Part shown: piece after piece, positions 38,101-46,194 of the stretch
Layout: every line of letters begins with the position of its first letter
Position numbering within the stretch: the first letter of the stretch is position 1
From: Niastella vici
GTDB lineage: Bacteria > Bacteroidota > Bacteroidia > Chitinophagales > Chitinophagaceae
Assembly: GCF_002077945.1 (NCBI RefSeq)
Contig: NZ_LVYD01000102.1
Coordinates: 337,998 to 401,997 of the forward strand
Length of the DNA: 64,000 nt
Direction of reading: 5' to 3'
Made by a program: the position numbers and the translations under genes
Notes under the pieces: model-generated
The model's input: the letters and a program-made list of their open reading frames with translations, nothing else
Database searches by the model: none
Told to the model about the DNA's origin: nothing

Positions 38101-38339
38101 TGACCTCGTTCGCCTTTATTGCCGGTCTTATTCCGCTGTGTATAGCACATGGACCCGGTAAGGTGGGTAACAGAACGATCGGTACGGCAGCAGCCGGCGG
38201 TATGCTTTTCGGAACGGTCTTCGGGGTGCTTATAATCCCTGGTTTGTATTATATATTCGGAAAAATAGCAGAGAAAAAACAGTTCGTTAAAGACGAGGAA
38301 GAAAATCCATTAACAGAAGAAATTGACCATAATGTTTAA
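35172..38339 (+). CDS. RND-family multidrug efflux pump (AcrB/HAE1 type)
   Basis: This 1055-residue inner membrane proton antiporter has twelve predicted membrane segments and two large periplasmic loops. The start motif MFNKFIQRPVLSIVISL, the substrate-porter motif GDWRSTLIPAMAVPVSL and the transmembrane proton-relay pair in GVVVDDAIVVIEAV are typical of AcrB-like pumps. The second half repeats the fold (NIYAQVAMVMLIGLLGKNAV, MTSFAFIAGLIPL). It is full length. Its 3' end overlaps the outer membrane factor gene by 8 bp, consistent with a co-expressed tripartite pump. Confidence 0.97.
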   Translation: MFNKFIQRPVLSIVISLIIVFLGVLAITGLPVTQFPSISPPKVNVIAEYPGANGDLMIKSVIIPLERAINGVPGMKYIASNAGNDGEAEINVVFNLGTDPNQASLNVQNRVASVVNKLPPLVVREGVKISRQESNMLMYINLYSNDPNADQKFLFNFADINLLPELKRIDGVGFADILGNREYAMRIWLKPDRMLAYKISADEVMKALDEQSLEASPGKTGESSGKRSQSFEYVLKYTGRFHTKEQYENVILRSSADGELLRLKDVADVEFGSSMYDIYSTLNGKSSAAIVLKQSYGSNASQVIENVKAKLKEIKANQFPKGMDYEISYDVSKFLDASIEKVVHTLVEAFILVGIVVFLFLGDWRSTLIPAMAVPVSLIGTFVFMQFFGITLNLITLFALVMAIGVVVDDAIVVIEAVHAKMEEEHLSAMKATKKAMHEISGAIIAITFLMASVFIPVAFMSGPVGIFYRQFSITMATAIILSGVVALTLTPALCAMILKNNHGKPKKKNPVDKFLAGFNNTFNRGQGKYMQILGGIVNRRLVTFLVLGAFCAGTWFLNKSVPSGFIPNEDQGMFYAVIQTPPGSSLERTNEIAERLQKIAEGIEGVSSVSSMAGYEILTEGTGSNSGSCLINLKSWEDRKHSVQEIIKELEEKSKDISGANIEFFQPPAVPGYGAAGGFELRLLDRSGTNGNKKMEEVSNEFVKELSKRKELTSVFSFFSASFPQYMLSVDNDIAQQKGITIDNAMNTLSTLVGSNYEISFIEFGRQYKVIIQAAPQYRALPEDILKLYVKNNKDEMVPFSAFMKMDKVYGLSENNRHNMYNCSQISGSAAPGYSSGTAIKVITEVAQKTLPRGFGIDWAGISKDEVSQGNQAIYIFLICLGFVYLILSAQYESFILPLAVILSLPPGIFGAFFFIKTLGLENNIYAQVAMVMLIGLLGKNAVLIVEFAVQRHSQGASVLKAAMEGARVRFRPILMTSFAFIAGLIPLCIAHGPGKVGNRTIGTAAAGGMLFGTVFGVLIIPGLYYIFGKIAEKKQFVKDEEENPLTEEIDHNV

Positions 38340-39768
38340 GCTCCCCATTCAACGAAGCATTGGACTGTTATACCTGCTACTGGCTATAGCAGGTTGTAAG
38401 GCGCCGGCCATTGTGCAGGTGAACGAAAACAGAACAACGCCCGTATCCTTTGGTAATGATCAGGTTACTGCCACTAATATGTCGAACCTCCCCTGGCAGC
38501 AATTTTTCACCGACAAAAACCTGGTGACGCTGATCGATACAGCGCTTAAGAACAACCAGGAGCTGATGATCACGTTGCAGGAAGTGGAAATAGCAAAGAA
38601 TGATATCCGGTTCCGGCAGCAGCCCTTACTGCCAACGGTGGGCGCCAAAGCAGGCGTTGGCGTTGAGAAAGTGGGCCGGTATACCAGCCAGGGCGCCGGT
38701 GATGCCACAACAGAAATAAAACCGGGCAAAGAAATGCCCGACCCGTTGGGCGATTTCAGTGCATCGCTTTTTGCTACCTGGGAAATAGATATCTGGCACA
38801 AGCTGCACAATGCAAAAAAAGCGGCCGTTACCCGGTATCTGGCAACAGTAGAAGGTAAAAACTTTGTGCTCACCAATCTCGTTGCCGAGATCGCGAATTC
38901 TTATTATGAATTGCTGGCGCAGGATAACCAGCTGGCAATTGTGCGGCAAAACATTGAGCTGCAGAAGAACGCCCTTGGCATTGTAAAAATTCAAAAGGAA
39001 GCAGCGCGGGTAACCGAACTGGCGGTGCAGAAATTTGAAGCAGAGGTGTTGAAATCACAAAGCCTGGAGTTTGAGATCCTGCAGAAGATAAAGGAAACGG
39101 AGAACCGCATCAACTTTTTGCTGGGCCGGTTCCCGCAACCGATTGTGCGCGATCAGAGTAATTTCCTGGCATTGGTGCCGCCAACAGTAAGCACCGGCAT
39201 ACCATCGCAATTGCTGACCAACCGGCCCGATATAAAACAGGCTGAATTGGAGTTAGCAGCTGCGAAGCTGGATGTAAAAGTGGCGCGGGCCGAATTCTTC
39301 CCCTCATTAGGCATTTCAGCAGCGGTAGGCTTACAGGCGTTCAACCCAACGTATTTATTCCGGATGCCGGAGTCTATCCTGTATTCGCTGGCGGGTGACC
39401 TGGCGGGGCCGTTGATCAACCGGAATGCGATCAAGGCCGAGTTCAATAATGCCAATGCGCGGCAGTTGCAGGCGATGTATAATTATGAGCGTACTATCCT
39501 GAATGCCTACCTGGAAGTATCAACACAATTAGCGAATATCAGCAATTTGCAAAATAATTATGACCTGAAGACAAAGCAGGTAGATGCATTGACCCGGTCG
39601 ATCGATATTTCGAATGATTTGTTCAAGAACGCAAGAGCCGATTATCTGGAAGTGCTGATGACGCAGCGGGATGCGTTAGAGGCAAAGCTCGAATTGATTG
39701 AAACCAAACAACAGCAGCTGGGCGCTGTGATCAATGTTTACAGAGGCCTTGGCGGCGGTTGGAAGTAA
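38332..39768 (+). CDS. TolC/NodT-family outer membrane efflux lipoprotein
   Basis: This 478-residue outer membrane factor has an SPII signal (LLLAIAGCKAP, Cys22). It shows the two-fold repeated outer membrane efflux protein structure with long helices (LVTLIDTALKNNQELMITLQ, NRPDIKQAELELAAAKLDVK) and the RAEFFPSLGISA motif. I take the ATG at 38332; an upstream TTG gives three extra residues. It overlaps the pump gene by 8 bp and completes the tripartite system. Confidence 0.95.
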   Translation: MFKLPIQRSIGLLYLLLAIAGCKAPAIVQVNENRTTPVSFGNDQVTATNMSNLPWQQFFTDKNLVTLIDTALKNNQELMITLQEVEIAKNDIRFRQQPLLPTVGAKAGVGVEKVGRYTSQGAGDATTEIKPGKEMPDPLGDFSASLFATWEIDIWHKLHNAKKAAVTRYLATVEGKNFVLTNLVAEIANSYYELLAQDNQLAIVRQNIELQKNALGIVKIQKEAARVTELAVQKFEAEVLKSQSLEFEILQKIKETENRINFLLGRFPQPIVRDQSNFLALVPPTVSTGIPSQLLTNRPDIKQAELELAAAKLDVKVARAEFFPSLGISAAVGLQAFNPTYLFRMPESILYSLAGDLAGPLINRNAIKAEFNNANARQLQAMYNYERTILNAYLEVSTQLANISNLQNNYDLKTKQVDALTRSIDISNDLFKNARADYLEVLMTQRDALEAKLELIETKQQQLGAVINVYRGLGGGWK

Positions 39769-39787
39769 AATTAGACAACCCCATTTG

Positions 39788-39825
39788 AAAGGTCCCGTTC
39801 CGGCTTAGCCGGGATGGGACTTTTC
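39788..39825 (+). terminator. Intrinsic terminator of the RND operon
   Basis: The arms AAAGGTCCCGTTCCGGC and GCCGGGATGGGACTTTT pair with few mismatches around TTA and are followed by a T-rich run. It lies 20 bp after the outer membrane factor gene. Confidence 0.85.
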
Positions 39826-39865
39826 TTTTACGGCCGGCAGGTGGCTGCCAGTAAACAATAGTTAA

Positions 39866-39873
39866 TAATTTTG
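39866..39873 (+). promoter_or_regulatory. Candidate -7 box upstream of the 21-bp array
   Basis: TAATTTTG matches TAnnTTTG exactly. It lies about 150 bp before the tandem array, after the RND terminator, with no other gene to serve. No good -33 element is visible. Confidence 0.35.
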
Positions 39874-40018
39874 TTGTCTTGCTCCTGATTATGATCCTGG
39901 CCGTTTGTTAATTAGAGACAGGAATTGCAATAGAGGAGTATTGCTTCGTTTTTATGGCGCATTACTTTTTAACAATGACGAAAAGGTTGCCAATTACTCG
40001 ATAGAAGTTGATTTTTTT

Positions 40019-40217
40019 ATGACGTTAGTTCGCAACTTGTTCCCCAATGTTCGCAACTTTGACCCCAACGTTTTAAACTTTCCAGACTATCTTTGAAACT
40101 TTCCATTTAATCTTCGCAACTTTCCAGATGATCTTTTGAACTTTCCACAAGAAGTTGCGAACAAGCGCCCCATCGTTCGCAACTTGTGCCCCACTGTTTG
40201 CAACATGTGTCCCCATA
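40019..40217 (+). pseudogene. Possible decayed heptapeptide-repeat gene
   Basis: From ATG 40019 the frame reads MTLVRNLFPN followed by VRNFDPN and VLNFPDY, then a TGA at 40094. Beyond the stop the same frame keeps the 7-residue pattern V/L-x-N-x-x-P through about six more units (LRNFPDD, LLNFPQE, VRNLCPT) until a 22-base unit shifts the frame. This fits a broken repeat-protein gene, but a purely DNA-level repeat cannot be excluded. Confidence 0.3.
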
Positions 40218-40345
40218 GTTTACAACACGCGCCCCATCGTTCGTAACTTGTGCCCCACAGTCTGCAACATGTGTCCCCATAGTTTACAACAAGTTCCCCA
40301 TCGTTCATTACTTATGCCCCATCGTTCGCAACATATGCGGCGTCC
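40028..40345. repeat. Tandem array of about fifteen 21-22-bp units
   Basis: Units follow the consensus GTTCGCAACTTGTGCCCCAT with one extra base. Unit starts are at 40028, 40049, 40070, 40091, 40112, 40133, 40154, 40175, 40196, 40218, 40239, 40260, 40282, 40303 and 40324; three units have 22 bases. A higher-order 64-bp block (40175-40238) is repeated at 40239-40302, showing recent block duplication. Units 3-6 form a diverged AACTTTCCA-rich subtype. The array lies between a candidate -7 box and an intrinsic terminator. Confidence 0.9.
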
Positions 40346-40446
40346 TTAGCAACTTTGGGGTGGCCCTTTCCAAAAAGGGCGACCTGTTGACCCGATTTTG
40401 TGTAAACCTGTCAACTCTTACGCTGAAAATTGTAAAGTATATAATT

Positions 40447-40481
40447 AAGGCGCATTCCCGAAGTGGAAAATGCGCCTTTTT
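40447..40481 (+). terminator. Intrinsic terminator downstream of the 21-bp array
   Basis: The arms AAGGCGCATT (40447-40456) and AATGCGCCTT (40469-40478) are perfectly complementary, followed by a T run. No intact protein gene precedes it on this strand since the RND terminator at 39788, so it implies a transcript over the array. Confidence 0.8.
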
Positions 40482-40634
40482 ACAAATTTCTATAGTCTTT
40501 TAATCCACTGGCGTTTCGCTTATTTTACACACCCCGTCAATTGCTTTTGATAGTACAGGGTGTTCCTTCCCTTCAGGAAGCCCGATAATGACTATAAATC
40601 CGCCGTTATAAATAAAAATTCCCGGCCACCAAAC

Positions 40635-40752
40635 GGCAACCGGTTACCAGTTACCAGTTACCAGTTACCGGGCAAAAAACAAAGGCTGCCTGATAATAGG
40701 CGCACACTTCGAAATTCAAAACCTGGCAACTGGTAACAGGCAACTGGCACCT
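40635..40752. repeat. Palindromic 7-mer element, copy F (GTTACC type)
   Basis: The left arm (40635-40672) is a run of AGTTACC 7-mers; the right arm (40722-40751) carries the reverse complement pattern. The loop has the core GATAATAGGCGCAC then TTCGAAATTCA (40692-40718), matching copy G in 22 of 27 positions. It ends just before the stop of the SusD gene on the minus strand. Confidence 0.75.
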
Positions 40753-40754
40753 AT

Positions 40755-42275
40755 TTAATACCCATCATTCTGATACATCGTCTCCGGGTTCAATTTGTAT
40801 TCGCTTAAAGGAATGGGGAAATAATAATCCTTGGTAGTGATATTGGTCAATGGTGAATTATCGTAATCGGCCTGGTTCTTCTTATGGAAATAATCAACCA
40901 GCTCACTGGCTGTAAAGAACCTGGTTAAATCGTGCCAGCGATGGTGCTCAAATGCCAGCTCTATTCTTCTTTCATGCAAAATAGCCAGCTTAAGTGTTGG
41001 GTATTTTGCCGCATAGGAAGCATCGAGCATCATGGTGGCATAATCAGGACGCAGCGCCCGGGTGCGCACCATGTTCAGGTATTTGATGGCATTCACATTA
41101 TCGTTCTGGTATAGGTAAACTTCTGCCAGGTTTAAGATAATATCTGCATAGCGCATCAATATCCAGTCGTTACCGCCATACCCATTGGTGCCGGCTGCAT
41201 CGCTGGCATCGCGAAACTTGGTAATGAAATACCCGTTGGTGCCTGTAGCAAATTTTACAGAGAAACTGGTACGTACATCGCCTGTTTCAAATTCATTCAG
41301 CAGGTCTTTGGTAAACAAACCGCCGGCTGTTTGCGACTTGAATTTGGAATTAATGGTTTCACCCACCGCCTGGTTGGTGCGGGCCAGTGAGGATGAATAC
41401 GTGGCATCGCCCTGTTTGTAAACGATCTGGAGAATAATTTCGGGGTTGGTCGATTTTTTGTTCACATCAAATACATCTGCAAAAGGAATATCGCTCAGGT
41501 TCGTAAACGTTCTCTTATTGTAACAGGCCAGCAGATAGGTTTTCGCATTGTTCAAATTATCTGCCTTGTTATCGGCCAGGGTGGTTGCCATGGTTAAATA
41601 TACCTGTCCTAATAAGCCATTGGCGGCCTGTAACGATACCCGGCCTTTATTGGCCGTTGATTGCACCGCCGGTAAATTACTGCTCACTACATCCCTGAGG
41701 TCAGCCACGATTTGCTCATACACTTTTTCGCGCTTAACCCGGAAAGTGAGGGCATTTGTTTGTTCAACAGTCGTTAACTTTTCTGTTGACACGGGCACAT
41801 CGCCAAACTCCCGCACCAGGTGAAAATACATCAGGGCCCTGATGAACTTCAGCTCGGCAATGAATTGGGTTTTGGTAGCACTGCTGGCAAAGGTCACCGT
41901 ATCGATAGCCGCCAAAATAATATTCGCCCTGGCAATGGGCGTATACAGGGCTGTCCAGTGAGTGTATAGGTAACTGTTACCGGGCACCAGTGAAAAGGCG
42001 GAGAATTGAAAGGGTTCGCCATTGTTACTCTGGTTATCGGTGGTGTTCACATCATCGGCGCGGTCATCTGTCCACAATTGCGCGCCTTCGCCAATACAGT
42101 TGGCACTACGGAGCGACTGATACACGCCATTTAAACCGGTGGTGATATTGGCTTCTGTTGTATACCCAACATCAACCCGCACCGCATTGGGGTTTGTTTG
42201 CTCCAGGAAAGATTTTTTACAACTGGTGATCCCCGATAGCACCAGTGCACTTATTATTATAATCAGATTACGCAT
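40755..42275 (-). CDS. SusD/RagB-family glycan-binding lipoprotein
   Basis: This 506-residue lipoprotein has an SPII signal ending GITSCKKSFLEQ. SusD signatures include the early PNAVRVDVGY, the helix AELKFIRALMYFHLVREFGDVP and the C-terminal LAILHERRIELAFEHHRWHDLTRF, then DYYFPIPLSEYKLNPE. It follows its SusC partner by 24 bp on the minus strand. No hydrolase or dedicated regulator adjoins this pair, so its glycan is unknown. Confidence 0.96.
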   Translation of the reverse strand: MRNLIIIISALVLSGITSCKKSFLEQTNPNAVRVDVGYTTEANITTGLNGVYQSLRSANCIGEGAQLWTDDRADDVNTTDNQSNNGEPFQFSAFSLVPGNSYLYTHWTALYTPIARANIILAAIDTVTFASSATKTQFIAELKFIRALMYFHLVREFGDVPVSTEKLTTVEQTNALTFRVKREKVYEQIVADLRDVVSSNLPAVQSTANKGRVSLQAANGLLGQVYLTMATTLADNKADNLNNAKTYLLACYNKRTFTNLSDIPFADVFDVNKKSTNPEIILQIVYKQGDATYSSSLARTNQAVGETINSKFKSQTAGGLFTKDLLNEFETGDVRTSFSVKFATGTNGYFITKFRDASDAAGTNGYGGNDWILMRYADIILNLAEVYLYQNDNVNAIKYLNMVRTRALRPDYATMMLDASYAAKYPTLKLAILHERRIELAFEHHRWHDLTRFFTASELVDYFHKKNQADYDNSPLTNITTKDYYFPIPLSEYKLNPETMYQNDGY

Positions 42276-42299
42276 ATATATCTTTTGATCTTTATTGTT

Positions 42300-45200
42300 T
42301 TAGAATTGAACCGAAATTCCGGTATTGAAAGAACGCACCAGCGGGTATTTACCATAATCAACTCCCGGCGTAAGGTTCGACCCATTGTTGAAATCAACTT
42401 CAGGATTATACCCCAGGTATTTAGTTACAGTGAACGCATTGTCGACCGATGCATACCAGCGCAGGCTGCCGAGACCGAGTTTTTTGGTAACGCCCAATGT
42501 ATTCAGATTTACGCCAATGGTGATATTGGTGCACCGGAAAAAGGAACCATCCTGTAAATAGTAATCAGATAAACGGGTGCTGTTGCTTTGCGTACCACCG
42601 CGCGAACTGCGGTACTCATGGCCATTACCGGGTTGCGCTTCGCTGCGGTACCGTTGATCGATCACCGCATACTGGTTGCCCGAGCCTTCCATATTCCGGA
42701 TATAGTAATCCTGTCCGTCTATAATATTGTTACCTTTTGAGCCATTGAAAGAGGCGCTGAGATCAATAAACTTATAGTTCATGGTGATATTAAAACCATA
42801 GGTAAATTTCGGGTACGGCGTACCAATAACGTCCTTATCTGCATCGGTGATCAATCCATCGCCATTTTTATCCCTGAAGTACAGATCGCCGGGATTCAAA
42901 GGGGTGGTTGAATAAGTAGAAACAGGGAATGCTTTTAATTTATACCCGTCGGGGAATTTATTGCCATTGGCTTTGTATACGGCCAGGTCGGCATTTACAT
43001 TGTCCATATCGCTTTGGCGTACCATACCGCCTACTTTCAGTCCATAAAAAGAACCTACCGGGTCGCCCTCGCGGGTAACGTGGGTAATATAGCTTCTTTC
43101 AGCGCCATTGGTTTGTACTTCACTGGCGCCACCCAGACTGATCACTTTATTCCTGTTGGCCATTATGTTGCCACTCACACTCAGGTTGAAATCTTTTGTT
43201 TGAACCGCTTTATAATCTACCTGCAGATCGATACCGGTGTTACGGATGTTCGAGTTGCGCAGGTTGGTAAGCACATAGTTACCGCCTGAAATGGCCGATG
43301 TATTTCCATTATACAGCAGGTTGTACGATTTACTGAGGTAGTAGTTGGCAATAACCGACAACCGGTTATACAGGGTAGTTACATCAACCCCGAAATTATA
43401 TTGCGAGGTAGACTCCCAGCCGAGTTTGGGATCAATGATGCCGCCACTCCAGGAACCATTGTATACCGTATTGCCATAAACAACACCGCCCGAACCGGTA
43501 ACATCCTGTTCATACCGGTAATTAGGAATGTTATTGTTACCGGTGAGGCCCCAGCTGGCGCGCAGCCGCAGCGTAGATTGAGCACCCAGCCAGTTATCAT
43601 AGAACTTCTCATTCGAAACCGCCCAGCCGGCCGATACCGAACCAAATTTACCCCAACGGTTCTGTGGTCCAAATCGCGAAGAGGCATCGGTACGGAATGA
43701 ACCGGTTATGCTATACCGGGTGTCAAAACTGTATACCACCCGGGCTAAATAAGAAACCAGCGTGGTGGTGGTTTTACCGGTATTGCTTACAAAGCTCAGA
43801 TTGGTAGCATTATTGGTTGAATTGGGTAATTGCAGGGCAAAATCACCGGGGGTGCTGCCTCCTGCGGTAATTTCAGGCACCAGGTCGTTGGTGAAATTCT
43901 TTGCCGTTACCGCTATAATATCAGTAGTGGTTTGCTGTGCCGTATACCCGCCCAATACATCGAAGCGGTGTTTACCCAATTGCTTATGATAATTCAGCGT
44001 GTACTCTGCCAGCCTGTCCTGGATATCTGTCGTTTGCGCTGCCGCATTCGCCGCCAGGATAGCCTGGGAAGAACCGGGCGGATTGATGCCACTACTTAAA
44101 TTGGTGGGATAATAATATTCATATTTCTCCCGGTATGCCTGCCCGCCCAGGTTCAACTTAAAGGAAAGGTCTTTTATGATCTCATAGGTGGCGCTGGCTG
44201 TAGCCGTGGTGCGTACCCCCTTGCGGGTAATATTTACCCGTTGCGCCAGGGCCAACGGATTCTCGATACCCTGGAATGCATACGTATAGCCATCGAACTG
44301 GGCGCCGGCATTTGCATAGGACAGGGCCAAACTGCCATCTGGGTTATAAGCGGGGAATATGGGCATATACACCAATGCTCCTAAAATGGGCCCCTGGTTA
44401 AAACGGCCTTCCTGCACCTCGCGATTGTTGGTATTGGTTACAAATACGCTGGAAGAGATCTTTAATTTAGGCGACACTTCCGCATCAACATTCGTCCTGA
44501 AGTTGATCCGTTGCTGGAAGGTGCTGTTTAAAATTCCCGGTTGATCGAGGTAGCCGCCGCTTACGAGGTAACGCACTTTTTCATTGCCACCGGTGAAAGT
44601 AAGGTTGTGCCTGGTTACCGTGGCATTATCGTACAGTACATCCTGCCAGTCGGTATTGTATTTGGGCGCCAGTTTTGTTTGTGACGTAAAATCGTAAAGG
44701 TCTTTAATGATACAAACAGAACAGTTGGTAGCCGTTTGTCCTGATTTGGCCAGGCGGGTGGCATTGTCGTCACTATAAAAAGCATCATTCCAGGTAATGC
44801 CTTTGGCCACCAGAATGTCTTTGTAATTGGCATTACGGCCGTCAACAAACAGATCAACAAACTGGGTGCTGTTCAACAGCTTTACTTTTTTGGCCAGCTG
44901 CTGACTGCTCAACTGGAAATCGTAAGTAAGTTTTCCCTTGCCCGATTTTCCTCTTTTGGTGGTGATGAGCACTACCCCACCCGAGGCGCGCGAACCATAG
45001 ATTGCTGCAGAAGCCGCGTCTTTCAAAATTTCTATTGATTCAATATCATCGGGATTAATAAAGACATCATTACCTGCTGTAGAGGGTGAATAGCCGTTGG
45101 TAGAATTGCCGCCATTACCCTGTCCGCTGCTAACGTTACCGCCTACGGGATAGCCGTCAATTACATATAATGGTTCAGAGCTGGCATTGATGGAACCTAC

Positions 45201-45746
45201 TCCCCGCACCCTGATCCTGGCGCCGGAATAAGGCGCGCCGCTCACCTGCGATACCTGTACACCGGCCACTTTACCTACCAGCGCCTGGCTCAGCGTGGGT
45301 GTCGAGAGGTTCAGCTCGCCCGACTTTACACTGGCTACGGAGCCGGTAACATCGCTTTTTCTGAGTTTTTGATAACCCACAGAAACTTCTTCGAGGGTCT
45401 TTACATCTTCCTTTAACCGGATATCAACCGTTGTTTTACCCGACAACACCAATTCCTGCTTTGCAAAACCAGTATAGGTAATTACCAGCGTGCTGTTGGC
45501 GGGGACGTCAATACTAAACGAGCCGTTCTCGCCCGTAACCACTGTTTTGCCGCTCTTTTTATCCTGCACGCTTACTGCCGCCAGGGGTTGCCCTTTTTCA
45601 TCGGTGACGGTACCGGTAACTTTGCCGCTTTGCGCCTGTACCGGTGCAGCTGCCACCATACAGAAAAGTAAAGTCCACCACCAAAGGTGCCTGAAGATAC
45701 TTCTGTAAGCCGGTTTAAATTGCCTGTGTTGAGTTCGCTTTCCCAT
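42300..45746 (-). CDS. SusC/RagA-family TonB-dependent outer membrane transporter
   Basis: This 1148-residue transporter is longer than the other SusC here. It has a long N-terminus before the hydrophobic signal (WWWTLLFCMVAAAPVQAQ), a carboxypeptidase-regulatory-like domain (GTVTDEKGQPLAAVSV), a plug start (LEEVSVGYQKLRKSDVTGSV) and the signatures ARIRVRGVGSINASSEPLYV and KDAASAAIYGSRASGGVVLI. The barrel ends with SFNTGISVQF. It lies upstream of susD in the same operon. Upstream on its own strand is a palindromic 7-mer element; no hybrid regulator, sigma or anti-sigma gene is adjacent. Confidence 0.97.
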   Translation of the reverse strand: MGKRTQHRQFKPAYRSIFRHLWWWTLLFCMVAAAPVQAQSGKVTGTVTDEKGQPLAAVSVQDKKSGKTVVTGENGSFSIDVPANSTLVITYTGFAKQELVLSGKTTVDIRLKEDVKTLEEVSVGYQKLRKSDVTGSVASVKSGELNLSTPTLSQALVGKVAGVQVSQVSGAPYSGARIRVRGVGSINASSEPLYVIDGYPVGGNVSSGQGNGGNSTNGYSPSTAGNDVFINPDDIESIEILKDAASAAIYGSRASGGVVLITTKRGKSGKGKLTYDFQLSSQQLAKKVKLLNSTQFVDLFVDGRNANYKDILVAKGITWNDAFYSDDNATRLAKSGQTATNCSVCIIKDLYDFTSQTKLAPKYNTDWQDVLYDNATVTRHNLTFTGGNEKVRYLVSGGYLDQPGILNSTFQQRINFRTNVDAEVSPKLKISSSVFVTNTNNREVQEGRFNQGPILGALVYMPIFPAYNPDGSLALSYANAGAQFDGYTYAFQGIENPLALAQRVNITRKGVRTTATASATYEIIKDLSFKLNLGGQAYREKYEYYYPTNLSSGINPPGSSQAILAANAAAQTTDIQDRLAEYTLNYHKQLGKHRFDVLGGYTAQQTTTDIIAVTAKNFTNDLVPEITAGGSTPGDFALQLPNSTNNATNLSFVSNTGKTTTTLVSYLARVVYSFDTRYSITGSFRTDASSRFGPQNRWGKFGSVSAGWAVSNEKFYDNWLGAQSTLRLRASWGLTGNNNIPNYRYEQDVTGSGGVVYGNTVYNGSWSGGIIDPKLGWESTSQYNFGVDVTTLYNRLSVIANYYLSKSYNLLYNGNTSAISGGNYVLTNLRNSNIRNTGIDLQVDYKAVQTKDFNLSVSGNIMANRNKVISLGGASEVQTNGAERSYITHVTREGDPVGSFYGLKVGGMVRQSDMDNVNADLAVYKANGNKFPDGYKLKAFPVSTYSTTPLNPGDLYFRDKNGDGLITDADKDVIGTPYPKFTYGFNITMNYKFIDLSASFNGSKGNNIIDGQDYYIRNMEGSGNQYAVIDQRYRSEAQPGNGHEYRSSRGGTQSNSTRLSDYYLQDGSFFRCTNITIGVNLNTLGVTKKLGLGSLRWYASVDNAFTVTKYLGYNPEVDFNNGSNLTPGVDYGKYPLVRSFNTGISVQF

Positions 45747-45807
45747 GGTTTTTATTTATGTAATGAATCTTTTTTGAGTGATTGAATATTCTCTGATATA
45801 AGAAAAT

Positions 45808-45910
45808 GAAGTAAGAAGTAAGAGGTAAGAAGTAGGAAATACAGATTTGAGATCAATGGCGAGGCCATAATAATAAACCTCTTCTTACTTCTTACGTCTT
45901 ACATCATACT
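45808..45910. repeat. Palindromic 7-mer element, copy C
   Basis: The left arm (45808-45841) reads as consecutive GAAGTAA, GAAGTAA, GAGGTAA and GAAGTAG 7-mers. The right arm (45878-45910) is the inverse pattern. The loop core GATCAATGGCGAGGCC (45851-45866) matches copy B. It lies between the SusC start and the 3' side of the aldehyde dehydrogenase gene. Confidence 0.75.
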
Positions 45911-46135
45911 TGGTGAACAGTCTTTTTAAACGGCAAGGGGCTGCATCCGCATTTTATAATGCCGTGGATTGTCAATGCAATTCAGGAATAAGGTTGCAAT
46001 GGTTTCTGGTGTGGCAAGTGTTCGTAGCGGGTGTTGAGAGAGTTTTAGCGCAGGTTCAATTTTTCAATGATTGCAAAGTTGGTTGCTATAAATTTAGTAT
46101 TGCTCAAAAAACCGTTATGCAATTATTAATTGTTT
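45911..46135. other. Intergenic stretch without clear content
   Basis: This is part of a 448-bp gap between the SusC start and the aldehyde dehydrogenase stop. An open frame on the + strand crosses it but runs into the antisense of the dehydrogenase gene and shows no domain. I see no RNA gene here. Confidence 0.5.
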
Positions 46136-46170
46136 ATAAAAAAACAAACCCGCCTTTTGAGCGGGTTCAT
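46136..46170 (-). terminator. Intrinsic terminator of the aldehyde dehydrogenase gene
   Basis: The arms AACCCGC (46147-46153) and GCGGGTT (46161-46167) pair around CTTTTGA. Reading the minus strand the stem is followed by a T-rich run (46136-46146). It lies about 30 bp after the gene. Confidence 0.8.
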
Positions 46171-46194
46171 TCGTTTTATACGCTTTGCTATTTC

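Noticed and set aside
39905..40018. TTG-initiated extension of the heptapeptide frame
   Set aside because: The added residues show no repeat pattern; the repeats start right after ATG 40019.
40028..40345. CRISPR-like array
   Set aside because: Units are directly adjacent with no unique spacers and no cas genes are nearby; it is a tandem repeat.
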